Shown in pieces: positions 25,659-34,596 of a stretch of DNA of 59,114 bases. Position 1 is the first letter of the stretch; every line of letters starts with the position of its first letter. A program made the position numbers and the translations under genes. Origin of the DNA: Pararoseomonas baculiformis. GTDB taxonomy: Bacteria > Pseudomonadota > Alphaproteobacteria > Acetobacterales > Acetobacteraceae. The notes beneath the pieces are model-generated. The model made no database searches, was not told the origin of the DNA, and saw nothing but the letters and a program-made list of their open reading frames with translations. The stretch spans positions 1-59,114 of the forward strand of contig NZ_JAGIZB010000026.1 in assembly GCF_017813395.1 (NCBI RefSeq), given 5' to 3'.

Positions 25659-26387
25659 ATGCTGTCCGACTGCCTGCATGGGCTCACCGCGCTGGGTACC
25701 GCGGGAATGGCCGCGCTGATGGGGGCGATGCTGCTGGCCGGGCTGGCCGGCGGCGTTACCCATTGCGCGGGCATGTGCGGCCCCCTCGTCATCGCCCAGA
25801 TTGCCGACGCCCCGCCCGGTGGGCGCCTGGCGCGGATGGCGGGTGCCGTCCTGCTGCCCTATCACGCGGGCCGGCTGTTGGGCTATGGCGCGCTCGGTGC
25901 CCTGGCGGGCGGCACGGCGGGCCTGGTTTCCGCCTTCGTCTCCCCTGCCCTGCTGGCCCTTCCCCTGGCCCTGGCCGCGCTGGCCATGCTTGCCCAGGCC
26001 TGCGCCCGCCTGCCCCTGCCGGGCTGGGCCCGCCTGCACCTACCGGCGGCGCCCATGCCCGGCTTCGCCATGCTCGGGCGCCTGCTCCGCGCGCCACCCG
26101 GCCCGGGTCGCGGCTTCCTGCTGGGCCTCCTGCTCTCCGCCATGCCCTGCGGGCTGCTCTACGGGGCGCTGGCCGGCGCCATGGCCGCGGGAAGCGCCCT
26201 GGCCGGCGCGCTCGCCATGGGCGCCTTCGTCATCGGCACCCTTCCCGCCCTGGCCGGCGTGGCGCTGCTGGGCCGCTTCTTCGGGCGGCGCTTCGGGGGC
26301 GGGCTTCGCCTGGCCTCGGGCATCGCGCTGGCCGTGAACGGCGCCGCCCTGGCCGCCCTCGCCCTCCGCACGGCCGGGGGGGGTTGA
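25659..26387 (+). CDS. SafE/UreH-like membrane protein (COG2836), cbb3-associated
   Basis: A 242-residue polytopic membrane protein with about six helices. The start at 25659 has GAAGGG upstream. The family motif [14 protein letters not shown] (HCxxMCGP) lies in the first third, and [12 protein letters not shown] repeats a cysteine motif in the middle. Proteins of this family are commonly found beside ccoGHIS genes and are proposed to handle copper or small ligands for oxidase assembly, although they are often labelled sulfite exporters. The stop codon of this gene overlaps the FNR box that precedes ccoN, so the two genes share a compact control region. Confidence 0.85.
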   Translation: MLSDCLHGLTALGTAGMAALMGAMLLAGLAGGVTHCAGMCGPLVIAQIADAPPGGRLARMAGAVLLPYHAGRLLGYGALGALAGGTAGLVSAFVSPALLALPLALAALAMLAQACARLPLPGWARLHLPAAPMPGFAMLGRLLRAPPGPGRGFLLGLLLSAMPCGLLYGALAGAMAAGSALAGALAMGAFVIGTLPALAGVALLGRFFGRRFGGGLRLASGIALAVNGAALAALALRTAGGG

Positions 26388-26397
26388 TCTCGATCAA
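26384..26397 (+). promoter_or_regulatory. Perfect FNR/Anr/FixK box before ccoN
   Basis: TTGATCTCGATCAA is an exact match to TTGAT-N4-ATCAA. Its centre is about 59 bases before the ccoN start at 26449, which leaves room for a class II promoter with a short leader. It predicts microaerobic induction of the cbb3 operon. Confidence 0.85.
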
Positions 26398-26448
26398 GGA
26401 AGCCTTCCGCCCGCCGTGGGACCACAGGCGGGTCAACAGGAGTTCCCC

Positions 26449-27951
26449 ATGCCAGAGGGTTTGATCACACAGCCCGTGCCGATAGAGGGGATCGGCATCC
26501 GAACGCGCCCGCAGCCCGACTACGTGGACGCGCCGCTGCGCGCCTTCGCGATCGCGACCGTGTTCTGGGGCATCGCCGGCTTCCTGGCCGGTGTCTACAT
26601 CGCCCTCCAGCTCGCCTATCCCGCGCTGAATCTTGGCCTCGAATACACCAGCTTCGGGCGGCTGCGCCCGCTGCACACCTCGGCGGTGATCTTCGCCTTC
26701 GGCGGCAACGCCCTGCTGCTCACCAGCCTCTACGTCGTTCAGCGCACCTGCCGCGCGCGGCTGCTGGGCGGGGAGGACATGGCCTGGTGCCTGTTCTGGG
26801 GCTACCAGTTCTTCATCGTCATCGCGGCCACCGGCTACCTGCTGGGCGTGACACAGGGCAAGGAATACGCCGAGCCCGAGTGGTATGCCGACCTTTGGCT
26901 GACCGTGGTCTGGGTGGCCTACCTCATCGTCTATGGCGGCACGATCCTGCGCCGGCAGGAGCCGCATATCTACGTCGCCAACTGGTTCTTCCTGGCCTTC
27001 ATCATCACGGTTGCCGTGCTGCATCTCGGCAACAACGTCGCCATCCCCACCAGCTTCGGTAGCACGAAGTCCTATGGCGCCGCCTCCGGCGTGCAGGATG
27101 CGATGATCCAGTGGTGGTACGGTCACAACGCGGTGGGCTTCTTCCTGACCGCGGGCTTCCTGGGGATGATGTACTACTTCATCCCGAAGCAGGCCGAGCG
27201 GCCGGTCTACTCCTACCGCCTGTCCATCGTGCATTTCTGGGCCATCACCTTCCTCTATATCTGGGCCGGCCCGCACCACCTGCACTACACCGCGCTGCCG
27301 GACTGGGCACAGACGCTCGGCATGGTGTTCAGCATCATGCTGTGGATGCCCAGCTGGGGCGGCATGATCAACGGGCTGATGACCCTGTCCGGCGCCTGGG
27401 ACAAGCTGCGCACGGATGTCGGGCTGCGTTTCTCGGTCGCCGCCGTCGGCTTCTACGGCATGGCCACCTTCGAAGGCCCAGTCATGTCCATCCGCGCCGT
27501 GAACTCGCTCTCGCACTACACGGACTGGACCATCGGCCACGTGCATTCCGGTGCGCTGGGCTGGAACGGCTTCATCACCTTCGGCGTGCTCTACTGGCTC
27601 GTGCCGCGCCTCTGGGGCCGCACCAGGCTGTGGTCCGAGCGGCTGGCCGCCTGGCACTTCTGGATCGCGACCCTCGGGATCCTTCTCTACATCACCTCGA
27701 TGTGGGTGTCGGGCATCATGCAGGGCCTGATGTGGCGCGCCTACGACCATCTCGGCTTCCTCCAGTATTCCTTCGTGGAGACGGTGGCCGCGCTGCATCC
27801 CTACTACGTCATCCGCGCCCTGGGCGGCGTCCTCTATCTCACCGGCGCCTTGCTCATGGCCTACAACCTGTGGCGGACGGTGCGCAGCCCGGTGGCGGAG
27901 GCGCCCGCCCTCCTCCCCGCCGCGCCTACTCCCCTTTCGGCCGCGGCCTGA
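26449..27951 (+). CDS. ccoN: cbb3-type cytochrome c oxidase subunit I (CcoN)
   Basis: A 500-residue catalytic subunit of the C-type haem-copper oxidase that reduces oxygen in the inner membrane. The start at 26449 has AGGAG six bases upstream. About twelve membrane helices are visible. Key histidines appear in [18 protein letters not shown] (low-spin haem b), [11 protein letters not shown] (copper B), [16 protein letters not shown] (copper B histidine pair) and [15 protein letters not shown] (haem ligands). Length is normal for the family. It is the first gene of the ccoNOQP operon and lies just after a perfect FNR box. Confidence 0.98.
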   Translation: MPEGLITQPVPIEGIGIRTRPQPDYVDAPLRAFAIATVFWGIAGFLAGVYIALQLAYPALNLGLEYTSFGRLRPLHTSAVIFAFGGNALLLTSLYVVQRTCRARLLGGEDMAWCLFWGYQFFIVIAATGYLLGVTQGKEYAEPEWYADLWLTVVWVAYLIVYGGTILRRQEPHIYVANWFFLAFIITVAVLHLGNNVAIPTSFGSTKSYGAASGVQDAMIQWWYGHNAVGFFLTAGFLGMMYYFIPKQAERPVYSYRLSIVHFWAITFLYIWAGPHHLHYTALPDWAQTLGMVFSIMLWMPSWGGMINGLMTLSGAWDKLRTDVGLRFSVAAVGFYGMATFEGPVMSIRAVNSLSHYTDWTIGHVHSGALGWNGFITFGVLYWLVPRLWGRTRLWSERLAAWHFWIATLGILLYITSMWVSGIMQGLMWRAYDHLGFLQYSFVETVAALHPYYVIRALGGVLYLTGALLMAYNLWRTVRSPVAEAPALLPAAPTPLSAAA

Positions 27952-27964
27952 GGAAACACCGACC

Positions 27965-28699
27965 ATGTTCGGAATCCGCTTCAACCACGGCACGATCGAG
28001 CGGAACCTGCTTCTGCTCGGCGTGCTGACCCTGATCACCATCTCCATCGGCGGGCTGGTGCAGGTCATCCCGCTCTTCACGGTGGAAAGCACGATCGAGC
28101 GCGTGGGCGGCATCCGCCCCTACACGCCGCTGGAGCAGGCCGGGCGCGACATCTATGTGCGCGAGGGCTGCTACACCTGCCACAGCCAGATGGTCCGCCC
28201 CTTCCGCGATGAGCGCGAGCGCTACGGCCACTACTCCCTGGCCGCGGAGAGCATGTTCGACAAGCCGTTCCAGTGGGGCAGCAAGCGCACGGGGCCCGAC
28301 CTCGCCCGCGTTGGCGGCCGCTACTCGGACGAATGGCATGTGCTGCACCTGCGCGACCCGCGGCACCTGGTGCCGGAGAGCATTATGCCCTCCTACGGCT
28401 TCCTGGACCGCCCGCTGAACTACGCGGATATCGGCCAGCGCCTTGCCGCGCTGCGCAGCGCCGGCGTGCCCTACACGGACGCCATGGTGGCCAATGCCCG
28501 CGCCGACCTGGAGGCGCAGGCCCGCCCGGCTGAGGACGGCAGCGCCTTCTCCGCCCGCTATGGCCGCGCCCGCCAGATGGACCCGGACGGCAACGCCAGG
28601 TCGATCACGGAGATGGACGCGCTGGTGGCCTATCTGCAGATGCTCGGCACCCTCGTGGACTTCTCCGAGGTGACGCCCGAGCGGCTGCGGCAGCAGTGA
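27965..28699 (+). CDS. ccoO: cbb3-type oxidase subunit II, monohaem cytochrome c (CcoO)
   Basis: A 244-residue membrane-anchored cytochrome. One N-terminal helix (about 16-37, [20 protein letters not shown]) anchors the periplasmic domain. The haem c site is CYTCHSQM (about residue 64), and the downstream methionine ligand is probably in [10 protein letters not shown]. It transfers electrons from CcoP to CcoN. GAGGAAA precedes the start; it follows ccoN by 13 bases. Confidence 0.97.
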   Translation: MFGIRFNHGTIERNLLLLGVLTLITISIGGLVQVIPLFTVESTIERVGGIRPYTPLEQAGRDIYVREGCYTCHSQMVRPFRDERERYGHYSLAAESMFDKPFQWGSKRTGPDLARVGGRYSDEWHVLHLRDPRHLVPESIMPSYGFLDRPLNYADIGQRLAALRSAGVPYTDAMVANARADLEAQARPAEDGSAFSARYGRARQMDPDGNARSITEMDALVAYLQMLGTLVDFSEVTPERLRQQ

Positions 28700-28712
28700 G
28701 CGGGAGCGCATC

Positions 28713-28865
28713 ATGAGCATCGAGCAGCTTCACAGCCTTCTGCTGACCACCTGGATCGTCTGGTTCTTCTTGCTCTTCGGCGGAATCGTGACCTGGGCCC
28801 TGCTGCCCGCACGCCGGGAGAAGTTCGAGCGCGCGCGGCAGATCCCGCTGCGCGAGGCCGAATAG
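28713..28865 (+). CDS. ccoQ: cbb3 oxidase small subunit CcoQ/FixQ
   Basis: A 50-residue single-helix protein (MSIEQLHSLLLTTWIVWFFL, then a short basic cytoplasmic tail ending LREAE). CcoQ stabilises CcoP association with the oxidase core. Position between ccoO and ccoP, size, and the helix-then-basic-tail pattern are all typical. A GGAG element precedes the start, 13 bases after the ccoO stop. Confidence 0.92.
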   Translation: MSIEQLHSLLLTTWIVWFFLLFGGIVTWALLPARREKFERARQIPLREAE

Positions 28866-28877
28866 GAGCGCGCCATC

Positions 28878-29768
28878 ATGGCGAACACACCCGAACGCGA
28901 CGCCGTCACGGACGCCGTCACTGGCACCGCCACCACCGGCCATGAGTGGGACGGCATCCGCGAGCTGAACACGCCGCTGCCGAAGTGGTGGCTCTGGACC
29001 TTCTACGCCACCATCGCCTTCGCGGCGCTCTGGGTGGTGCTCTACCCCGCCATCCCCGTCACGGGCGCGACCGGCCTGCTCGGCTACACCGCGCGTGGCG
29101 CGGCGGACCAGGACCGCGCGGCCCAGGCCGCCGCGGCCGAGCCGATGCTGGCCCGGCTGCGCGCGGCGGAACCGGCGCAGATCGTGGCCAATGCCGAACT
29201 GCGCGCCCATGCCATTGCCGGCGGGCGCGTGGCCTTCGCCAACACCTGCGCCGGCTGCCACGGCGCGGGCGGCCAGGGCGCGCCCGGCTTCCCGAGCCTG
29301 GCCGATGACGACTGGCTCTGGGGCGGCAAGCTGGCCGAGGTGGAGCAGAGCATCCGCCACGGCATCCGCGCGCCGGATGACGATGCCTCCCGCACCTCCC
29401 TCATGCCCCGCTTCCAGGCGGATGGCATGCTGACCGCGGCGCAGGTGAACGACGTGGCCGAGCATGTGCTCTCCCTCTCCGGCCGCGCCACCGATGCGGC
29501 GGCGGCCAGCCGCGGCGCCGGCGTCTTCGCCGAGAACTGCGCGAGCTGCCATGGCGAGCGCGGCGCGGGGAACCGCGAGATGGGCGCGCCCAACCTGGGC
29601 GACCAGGTCTGGCTCTATGGCGGGGAGAAGGCGCAGCTCATCCGCAGCATCGCCTTCGGCCGGGGCGGCGTGATGCCGGCCTGGGAGAAGCGGCTGGATG
29701 CGGCCACCATCCGCATGCTCACCGTTTATATCCACAGCCTCGGCGGCACGGAGGCCGCGGCACAGTGA
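28878..29768 (+). CDS. ccoP: cbb3-type oxidase subunit III, dihaem cytochrome c (CcoP)
   Basis: A 296-residue protein with the CcoP signature at the N-terminus (HEWDGIRELNTPLPKWW), one membrane helix (about 36-56) and two periplasmic cytochrome c domains with haem sites CAGCH (about 124-128) and CASCH (about 221-225). Methionine ligands are plausible in SLMPRF and GVMPAWEK. It accepts electrons from soluble cytochrome c or the bc1 complex. AGGAG precedes the start; the stop overlaps the GTG start of ccoG by 4 bases. Confidence 0.97.
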   Translation: MANTPERDAVTDAVTGTATTGHEWDGIRELNTPLPKWWLWTFYATIAFAALWVVLYPAIPVTGATGLLGYTARGAADQDRAAQAAAAEPMLARLRAAEPAQIVANAELRAHAIAGGRVAFANTCAGCHGAGGQGAPGFPSLADDDWLWGGKLAEVEQSIRHGIRAPDDDASRTSLMPRFQADGMLTAAQVNDVAEHVLSLSGRATDAAAASRGAGVFAENCASCHGERGAGNREMGAPNLGDQVWLYGGEKAQLIRSIAFGRGGVMPAWEKRLDAATIRMLTVYIHSLGGTEAAAQ

Positions 29769-31270
29769 GCCGGATCCAGAAGCCCGAGGCCTTCGCGCCG
29801 GATGACCGGGAGCAGCCGCTCTACGCCGATCGCGTGCGGGTCTATCCGCAGGCGGTGCAGGGGCCGGTGCGCCGCGCGAAGTGGATCATCCTGATCCTCT
29901 GCCTCGGGCTCTACTACCTCGTGCCCTGGCTGCGCTGGGAGCGTGCTCCCGGCCAGCCGGACCAGGCGGTGCTGGTGGACATGGAGCATGGCCGCCTGTT
30001 CTTCCTGTGGCTCGAGATCTGGCCGCAGGAGGTCTATTACCTCACGGGCCTCCTGCTGCTGGGCGCGATCGGCATCTTCGCCGCCACCTCGCTCTTCGGC
30101 CGCGTCTGGTGCGGCTTCGCCTGCCCGCAGACCGTCTGGACCGATCTCTACATGCTGGTGGAGCGCTGGATCGAGGGCGACCGCAACGCCCGCATGAAGC
30201 GCGACCGCAAGCCGCGCTGGAACGCGGCCGACTGGGGCCTGAAGATCGGCAAGCACGCCGCCTGGGTTTTGATCGCGGCCCTCACGGGCGGGGCCTGGGT
30301 GATGTACTTCACCGATGCGCCGGGGCTGCTGCGGGACATCCTCGCCCTGCAGGTGCCGATGACCACTCTCGGATTTATCGGCCTTTTCACCTTCACCACC
30401 TATCTCCTTGCCGGTTGGGCACGGGAACAGGTCTGCACCTATATGTGCCCCTGGCCGCGCTTCCAGGCCGCGATGCTGGACCAGGACAGCCTGGCCGTGT
30501 CCTACCGCGCCTGGCGCGGCGAGCCGCGCGGCAAGGCACGCGGCGCCGGCACGGGCGATTGCGTGGATTGCCGCGCCTGCGTGAATGTCTGCCCCACCGG
30601 CGTGGATATCCGCGAAGGGCTGCAGATGGCCTGCATCAATTGCGGCCTCTGCATCGACGCCTGCGATGGCATCATGGCGAAGCTCGGCCGCGAGCGCGGG
30701 CTGATCGCCTTCGAGACCGTGGGCAACCTCGCCGCGGCCGGGGCCGCCACGGCCGCCATTCCGCCCGGCCCCGCCCGCTGCGCGCCCGGCATGGCCGCGC
30801 GCAAGCCGGCGCAGCTGCTGCGCCCACGCACCTATTTCTACGCCGCCGCCATGGCGCTGATCGGCGGCACCATGCTTATCGGCCTCGCCAGCCGCCATCC
30901 GGTGGGGCTGGATGCGCTGCGCGACCGCTCGCCGCTCTTCGTGCGCCTCGCCGATGGCAGCATCCGCAACAGCTACACGCTGAAGATCTCCGAACGCCGC
31001 CACAACCCGGACGAGCTGGCGGTTTCCGTCGAAGGCCTGCCACCCGGTTCCAGCTGGCAGGTGCTCGACACCACGCAGGCCGATCCGTCAGGCCGCCCGG
31101 TGATCACCACCCGCCCGGATGGCCTGGCCGAGTACCGCCTCTTCGTTACCACCGCGCCGCATGGCCGGCCGGAGGAGGAGAGCACGGCCGTGATCATCCG
31201 CCTCCTCTCGCCCGGGGATGGCGCCGAGCGCGCCTCCGTGGGCACCACCTTCCTGAGGCCCCGCCCATGA
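29765..31270 (+). CDS. ccoG: cbb3 oxidase maturation ferredoxin-type protein CcoG/FixG
   Basis: A 501-residue membrane iron-sulfur protein with a GTG start overlapping ccoP. It has membrane helices near residues 40-60, 90-112, 160-180, 195-215 and 355-375. A CGFACPQTVW motif lies between helices, and two 4Fe-4S sites follow (CVDCRACVNVCPTGVDI and CINCGLCIDACDGIM). The C-terminal periplasmic domain is Ig-like (FixG-C). CcoG is reported to act in copper reduction for cbb3 assembly. Length and order agree with the family. Confidence 0.96.
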   Translation: MSRIQKPEAFAPDDREQPLYADRVRVYPQAVQGPVRRAKWIILILCLGLYYLVPWLRWERAPGQPDQAVLVDMEHGRLFFLWLEIWPQEVYYLTGLLLLGAIGIFAATSLFGRVWCGFACPQTVWTDLYMLVERWIEGDRNARMKRDRKPRWNAADWGLKIGKHAAWVLIAALTGGAWVMYFTDAPGLLRDILALQVPMTTLGFIGLFTFTTYLLAGWAREQVCTYMCPWPRFQAAMLDQDSLAVSYRAWRGEPRGKARGAGTGDCVDCRACVNVCPTGVDIREGLQMACINCGLCIDACDGIMAKLGRERGLIAFETVGNLAAAGAATAAIPPGPARCAPGMAARKPAQLLRPRTYFYAAAMALIGGTMLIGLASRHPVGLDALRDRSPLFVRLADGSIRNSYTLKISERRHNPDELAVSVEGLPPGSSWQVLDTTQADPSGRPVITTRPDGLAEYRLFVTTAPHGRPEEESTAVIIRLLSPGDGAERASVGTTFLRPRP

Positions 31271-31755
31271 CCGCCCCCGCGACCCTGATGGCTCCCTCCC
31301 CCCGGCGCGGACGCTGGATTCCCTGGGCCTTCGTCGGCGCCTTCGCCGTGGTGATCGGCGTGAACGGCGTGCTCATCACCGCCGCCATCAGCACCTATAG
31401 CGGCACCACCACCGCCGGCTCCTATGACCGCGGCCGGAGCTATGGCGCGGTGCTGGCCGAGGCGGCGCGGCAGCAGGCCCTGGGCTGGCAGGGCAGGATC
31501 ACGCGCGAGGGCGGTGCGGTGCGCCTCTCCCTGCACCAAGCCGATGGCATCCCGCTTCCTGCCGACGCGGTGGTGAACGGCACGCTCCAGCGCCCGCTGG
31601 AGCGCGCCTCGGTGCCGCTGGACTTCACCCCCGCCGCGCCCGGCAGCTGGCGTGCCGCCGCCGGTATCCCCGCCCCCGGCGCCTGGGAAGCCGTGCTCAC
31701 CGTCACCCGCGGCACGGACCGGCTGGAACTGCGCGAAAGGCTGGTCTTCCCATGA
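31267..31755 (+). CDS. ccoH: cbb3 oxidase assembly protein CcoH/FixH
   Basis: A 162-residue FixH-family protein with one membrane helix (about 17-40, WIPWAFVGAFAVVIGVNGVL) and a periplasmic beta-rich domain. YDRGRSYGAVLAEAARQQAL is the typical FixH stretch just after the helix. It helps stabilise the assembled oxidase. It overlaps both ccoG and ccoI by ATGA. Confidence 0.93.
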   Translation: MTAPATLMAPSPRRGRWIPWAFVGAFAVVIGVNGVLITAAISTYSGTTTAGSYDRGRSYGAVLAEAARQQALGWQGRITREGGAVRLSLHQADGIPLPADAVVNGTLQRPLERASVPLDFTPAAPGSWRAAAGIPAPGAWEAVLTVTRGTDRLELRERLVFP

Positions 31756-34115
31756 CCGCGCTCCCCGCCACCCTTATGCCTGAGGTCCCGCTCGTCTCGG
31801 CCGCGGCCTGCGCGCATTGCGGCGCGCCGGTACAGCCGGGCGGGGGCCGCTTCTGCTGCACGGGCTGCGAGGGCGCGGCCGCCCTCATCGCCGGGCTCGG
31901 GCTGGATGCCTTCTATCGGCGCCGGGAGGAGGGCTTCGGCTCCATCCGCCCCACCGCCCTGCCGCCGGTGGACTTCGCCGCGCGCGCCGAGCCCCTGCGC
32001 GGCGGCGCGGAGCACCGGCTGGACCTGATGGTGGCGGGGCTGACCTGCGGCGCCTGCGTCTGGCTGGTGGAACAGGCCCTGGCGGCCGATCCGGATGTGC
32101 TCGCGGCACGCGCCAGCCTCGCCACGCGCCGCCTGACCGTCACCTGGCGCGGCGGGGCCGGGAAGGCGGAGTCCCTGGCCGGGCTGGTCGCGCGGCTGGG
32201 CTTCCAGGTCGCCCCCTGGTCCGCCGCCTGCCTGCGCGCCACCGAGGATGCCGAGGAGAAGGCGCTGATCCGCGCCCTCGGCCTCGCCGCCTTCGGCGCC
32301 TCCAACGTGATGATGCTCTCCGTCGCCGTCTGGGTGGGCAGCGACATGGGGGAGGCGACGCGCAGCCTGATGCACTGGCTGGCGGCGCTGGTGGCCATGC
32401 CCGTGGTGCTCGTCGCGGGCATGCCCTTCTACCGCTCCGCCATCGCCGCCCTGCGCGCGGGGCGCGTCAACATGGACATGGCCGTCTCGCTCGGCGTCCT
32501 TGCCACCACGGCGATGAGCCTGTCGGAAGCGCTCCGCAACGGCCCCTTCACCTGGTTCGACGGCGCCACCGCCCTGCTGGCCCTGCTGCTCGGCGGCCGC
32601 GTGCTGGACCGCGCCGCCCGCCGCCGTGCCCGCCAGGCCTGCGCCGAGCTGCTGGCCCTGCAATCCGCCGAGGTCACCCGGCTGGATGCCGATGGCACGC
32701 CGCACCGCATCGGCGCCGAGCATCTGCGCCCCGGCGACCGGATCCTGGTGGCGCCGGGCGAGCGCCTTTCCCTGGATGGCGTGCTGGAGGAGGGCGAGGC
32801 CCTGCTCGATACCGCCGCGACCACGGGGGAGAGCCTGCCCCGCCGCTTCGCCGCCGGCGCGCCCCTGCCCGCGGGCGCGGTGAACCTCGGCGCCGCCTTG
32901 GTGCAGCGCGTGACCGCCGCTGCCTCCGAGGGATCGCTGGCTTCCGTGGCGCGGCTGCTGGAGCGGGCGGAGCAGGCGCGCGGCCGCTATGTCTCCATCG
33001 CTGACCGTGCCGCCCGGGTCTATGTGCCCATCGCCCATCTGGTGGCCCTGGCCACCTTCCTGGGCTGGTGGTTCGGCATGGGCGTTTCCTGGCAGGCGGC
33101 GCTGGTACCCGCGGTCGCCGCCCTGATCGTCACCTGCCCCTGCGGCCTCGCCATCGCGGTTCCGGCCGTGCAGGTGGTGGCGGTGGGCGCGCTGTTCCGG
33201 CGGGGCGTGCTGGTGGGCGCCCCCACCGCGCTGGAGCGCCTGGCCGCCTGCGACGTGGCGGTGCTGGACAAGACGGGCACCCTGACCACCGGCCGCCCGG
33301 AGTTGCTGGCCGATGCCGCGCGCCCGGAAGGCGCGCTGCGGGCCGCCGCCGCGCTGGCCGCCAATAGCCGCCACCCGCTCTCCCGCGCGCTGGCGGCAGC
33401 CTGCCCCGGCATGCAGGCCGCCACGGGGGTGGAAGAAATCCCCGGCGCCGGGCTGCGGCGTGGCGATGAGCGCCTGGGCAGCGCCGCTTTCTGCGGCGCG
33501 GCGGATGCGGAGGAACAGGGGCCGGTGCTGTGGTATCGCGCCTGCGCAGCGGCCGAGCCCGTTGCCTTCCGCTTCGCCGATCCGCTCCGCCCCGATGCCG
33601 CCGGGGCCGTGGCCGCGCTGCGCCGCCTGGGCCTGCAGGTGGAACTTCTCTCGGGCGATGCCCCTTCCACCGTGGCCCATGCCGCGCAATCCCTGGGCAT
33701 CACCGAATGGCGCGCGGGCGTGACACCCACCGGCAAGGCCGCGCGGATCGAGGCCCTGCGCGCCGCCGGCCACCGCCCGCTGATGCTGGGGGACGGCATC
33801 AACGATGCAGCAGCCCTCGCCCTGGCCCATGCCTCCGCCAGCCCGGCGGGCAGCACGGATCTCGCGCAGTCCGCCGCCGACCTCGTGCTGCGGGCTGAAG
33901 GCCTGTCCGCCCTGCCCGCCGCCATCGCCACCGCCCGCAAGGCGCAGCGCGCGGCACGGCAGAACATCGCCTTCAGCCTGGTCTACAACGTCATCGCCGT
34001 GCCGACCGCGATCACCGGCATCGTCACGCCGCTGATCGCGGCGCTGGTGATGGCCTCATCCTCGCTCGCCGTCATCCTCAATGCGCTCCGCGTGGGGCGG
34101 GAGGCTTCCCAGTGA
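31752..34115 (+). CDS. ccoI: Copper-exporting P1B-type ATPase CcoI/FixI
   Basis: A 787-residue pump. The N-terminus has a cysteine-rich zinc-finger-like region (CAHCGAPV, FCCTGCEGA; about 20-40) followed by a heavy-metal-associated domain (GLTCGACVW, about 97-105). Eight helices are expected; the metal-selectivity motif CPC is in VTCPCGLAIAVP (about 460). The ATPase domain has DKTGTLTTG (phosphorylated Asp about 506) and GDGINDAAAL (about 681). It supplies copper for cbb3 assembly rather than resistance. It overlaps ccoH and ccoS by 4 bases each. Confidence 0.96.
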   Translation: MTALPATLMPEVPLVSAAACAHCGAPVQPGGGRFCCTGCEGAAALIAGLGLDAFYRRREEGFGSIRPTALPPVDFAARAEPLRGGAEHRLDLMVAGLTCGACVWLVEQALAADPDVLAARASLATRRLTVTWRGGAGKAESLAGLVARLGFQVAPWSAACLRATEDAEEKALIRALGLAAFGASNVMMLSVAVWVGSDMGEATRSLMHWLAALVAMPVVLVAGMPFYRSAIAALRAGRVNMDMAVSLGVLATTAMSLSEALRNGPFTWFDGATALLALLLGGRVLDRAARRRARQACAELLALQSAEVTRLDADGTPHRIGAEHLRPGDRILVAPGERLSLDGVLEEGEALLDTAATTGESLPRRFAAGAPLPAGAVNLGAALVQRVTAAASEGSLASVARLLERAEQARGRYVSIADRAARVYVPIAHLVALATFLGWWFGMGVSWQAALVPAVAALIVTCPCGLAIAVPAVQVVAVGALFRRGVLVGAPTALERLAACDVAVLDKTGTLTTGRPELLADAARPEGALRAAAALAANSRHPLSRALAAACPGMQAATGVEEIPGAGLRRGDERLGSAAFCGAADAEEQGPVLWYRACAAAEPVAFRFADPLRPDAAGAVAALRRLGLQVELLSGDAPSTVAHAAQSLGITEWRAGVTPTGKAARIEALRAAGHRPLMLGDGINDAAALALAHASASPAGSTDLAQSAADLVLRAEGLSALPAAIATARKAQRAARQNIAFSLVYNVIAVPTAITGIVTPLIAALVMASSSLAVILNALRVGREASQ

Positions 34116-34288
34116 CCGCGCTCGCCCTTCTCGTGCCGCTCGCCTTCGGGCTCGGCATCCTCGCCTTGCTGTTCTTCGGCTGGACGCTGCGGAACGGCCA
34201 GTATGACGACCCCGACGGGGCCGCCAGCCGCATCCTCTTCGACGAAACCCGGGAGAACCCGCCATGCAAGCCCAAGCCTTCCCGCTGA
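34112..34288 (+). CDS. ccoS: cbb3 oxidase maturation protein CcoS
   Basis: A 58-residue protein from GTG at 34112, overlapping the ccoI stop by 4 bases. One helix (LVPLAFGLGILALLFFGWTL) is followed by the CcoS hallmark GQYDDPDGAASRILFDE. CcoS is needed for cofactor insertion into CcoN. Its 3' end overlaps the next reading frame by 25 bases. Confidence 0.93.
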   Translation: MTALALLVPLAFGLGILALLFFGWTLRNGQYDDPDGAASRILFDETRENPPCKPKPSR

Positions 34289-34473
34289 GCCGCGTGCTCA
34301 CCATCATCCTCTCCGGCCTCCTGGCGCTGCTTGGCCTCTTCGCCGCCTCGCGTGCCACGGATGTCGGCTTCAGCCTCTTCGGCTACGGGCTGATCGTCTT
34401 CGGCTATGCCTTCGGCTTCTGGATGCTCAAGCGCGGGCTGGATGCCGCGGAGGAGCAGGCCGGGGAGGCCTGA
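34264..34473 (+). CDS. Small two-helix membrane protein at the end of the cbb3 locus
   Basis: A 69-residue protein beginning MQAQAFPLSRVLTIILSGLL, with two hydrophobic helices (about 10-28 and 36-54) and a charged tail ending AAEEQAGEA. It starts inside ccoS in another frame and is read in the same direction, so translation is likely coupled. Proteins of this shape recur at the ends of cbb3 clusters, but I know of no assigned function. An assembly or oxidase-accessory role is inference from place. Confidence 0.72.
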   Translation: MQAQAFPLSRVLTIILSGLLALLGLFAASRATDVGFSLFGYGLIVFGYAFGFWMLKRGLDAAEEQAGEA

Positions 34474-34596
34474 TACCCGCCGGGGCAGGCAGGCGGGCCA
34501 TGCGGCCCCCTGCGCACCGGGAATTCACCACAGGCGTGGAACTTGCAGGGCGGCTGCCCCCTTTCCCTTCCCGCCTTTGACGGTGAAGCTCGACCC

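Noticed and set aside
31267-31755. Fusion of ccoG and ccoH in one long alternative frame (29881-31755)
   Set aside because: That frame is only open by GC bias before 31267; the real FixH homology begins at the ATG overlapping the ccoG stop.
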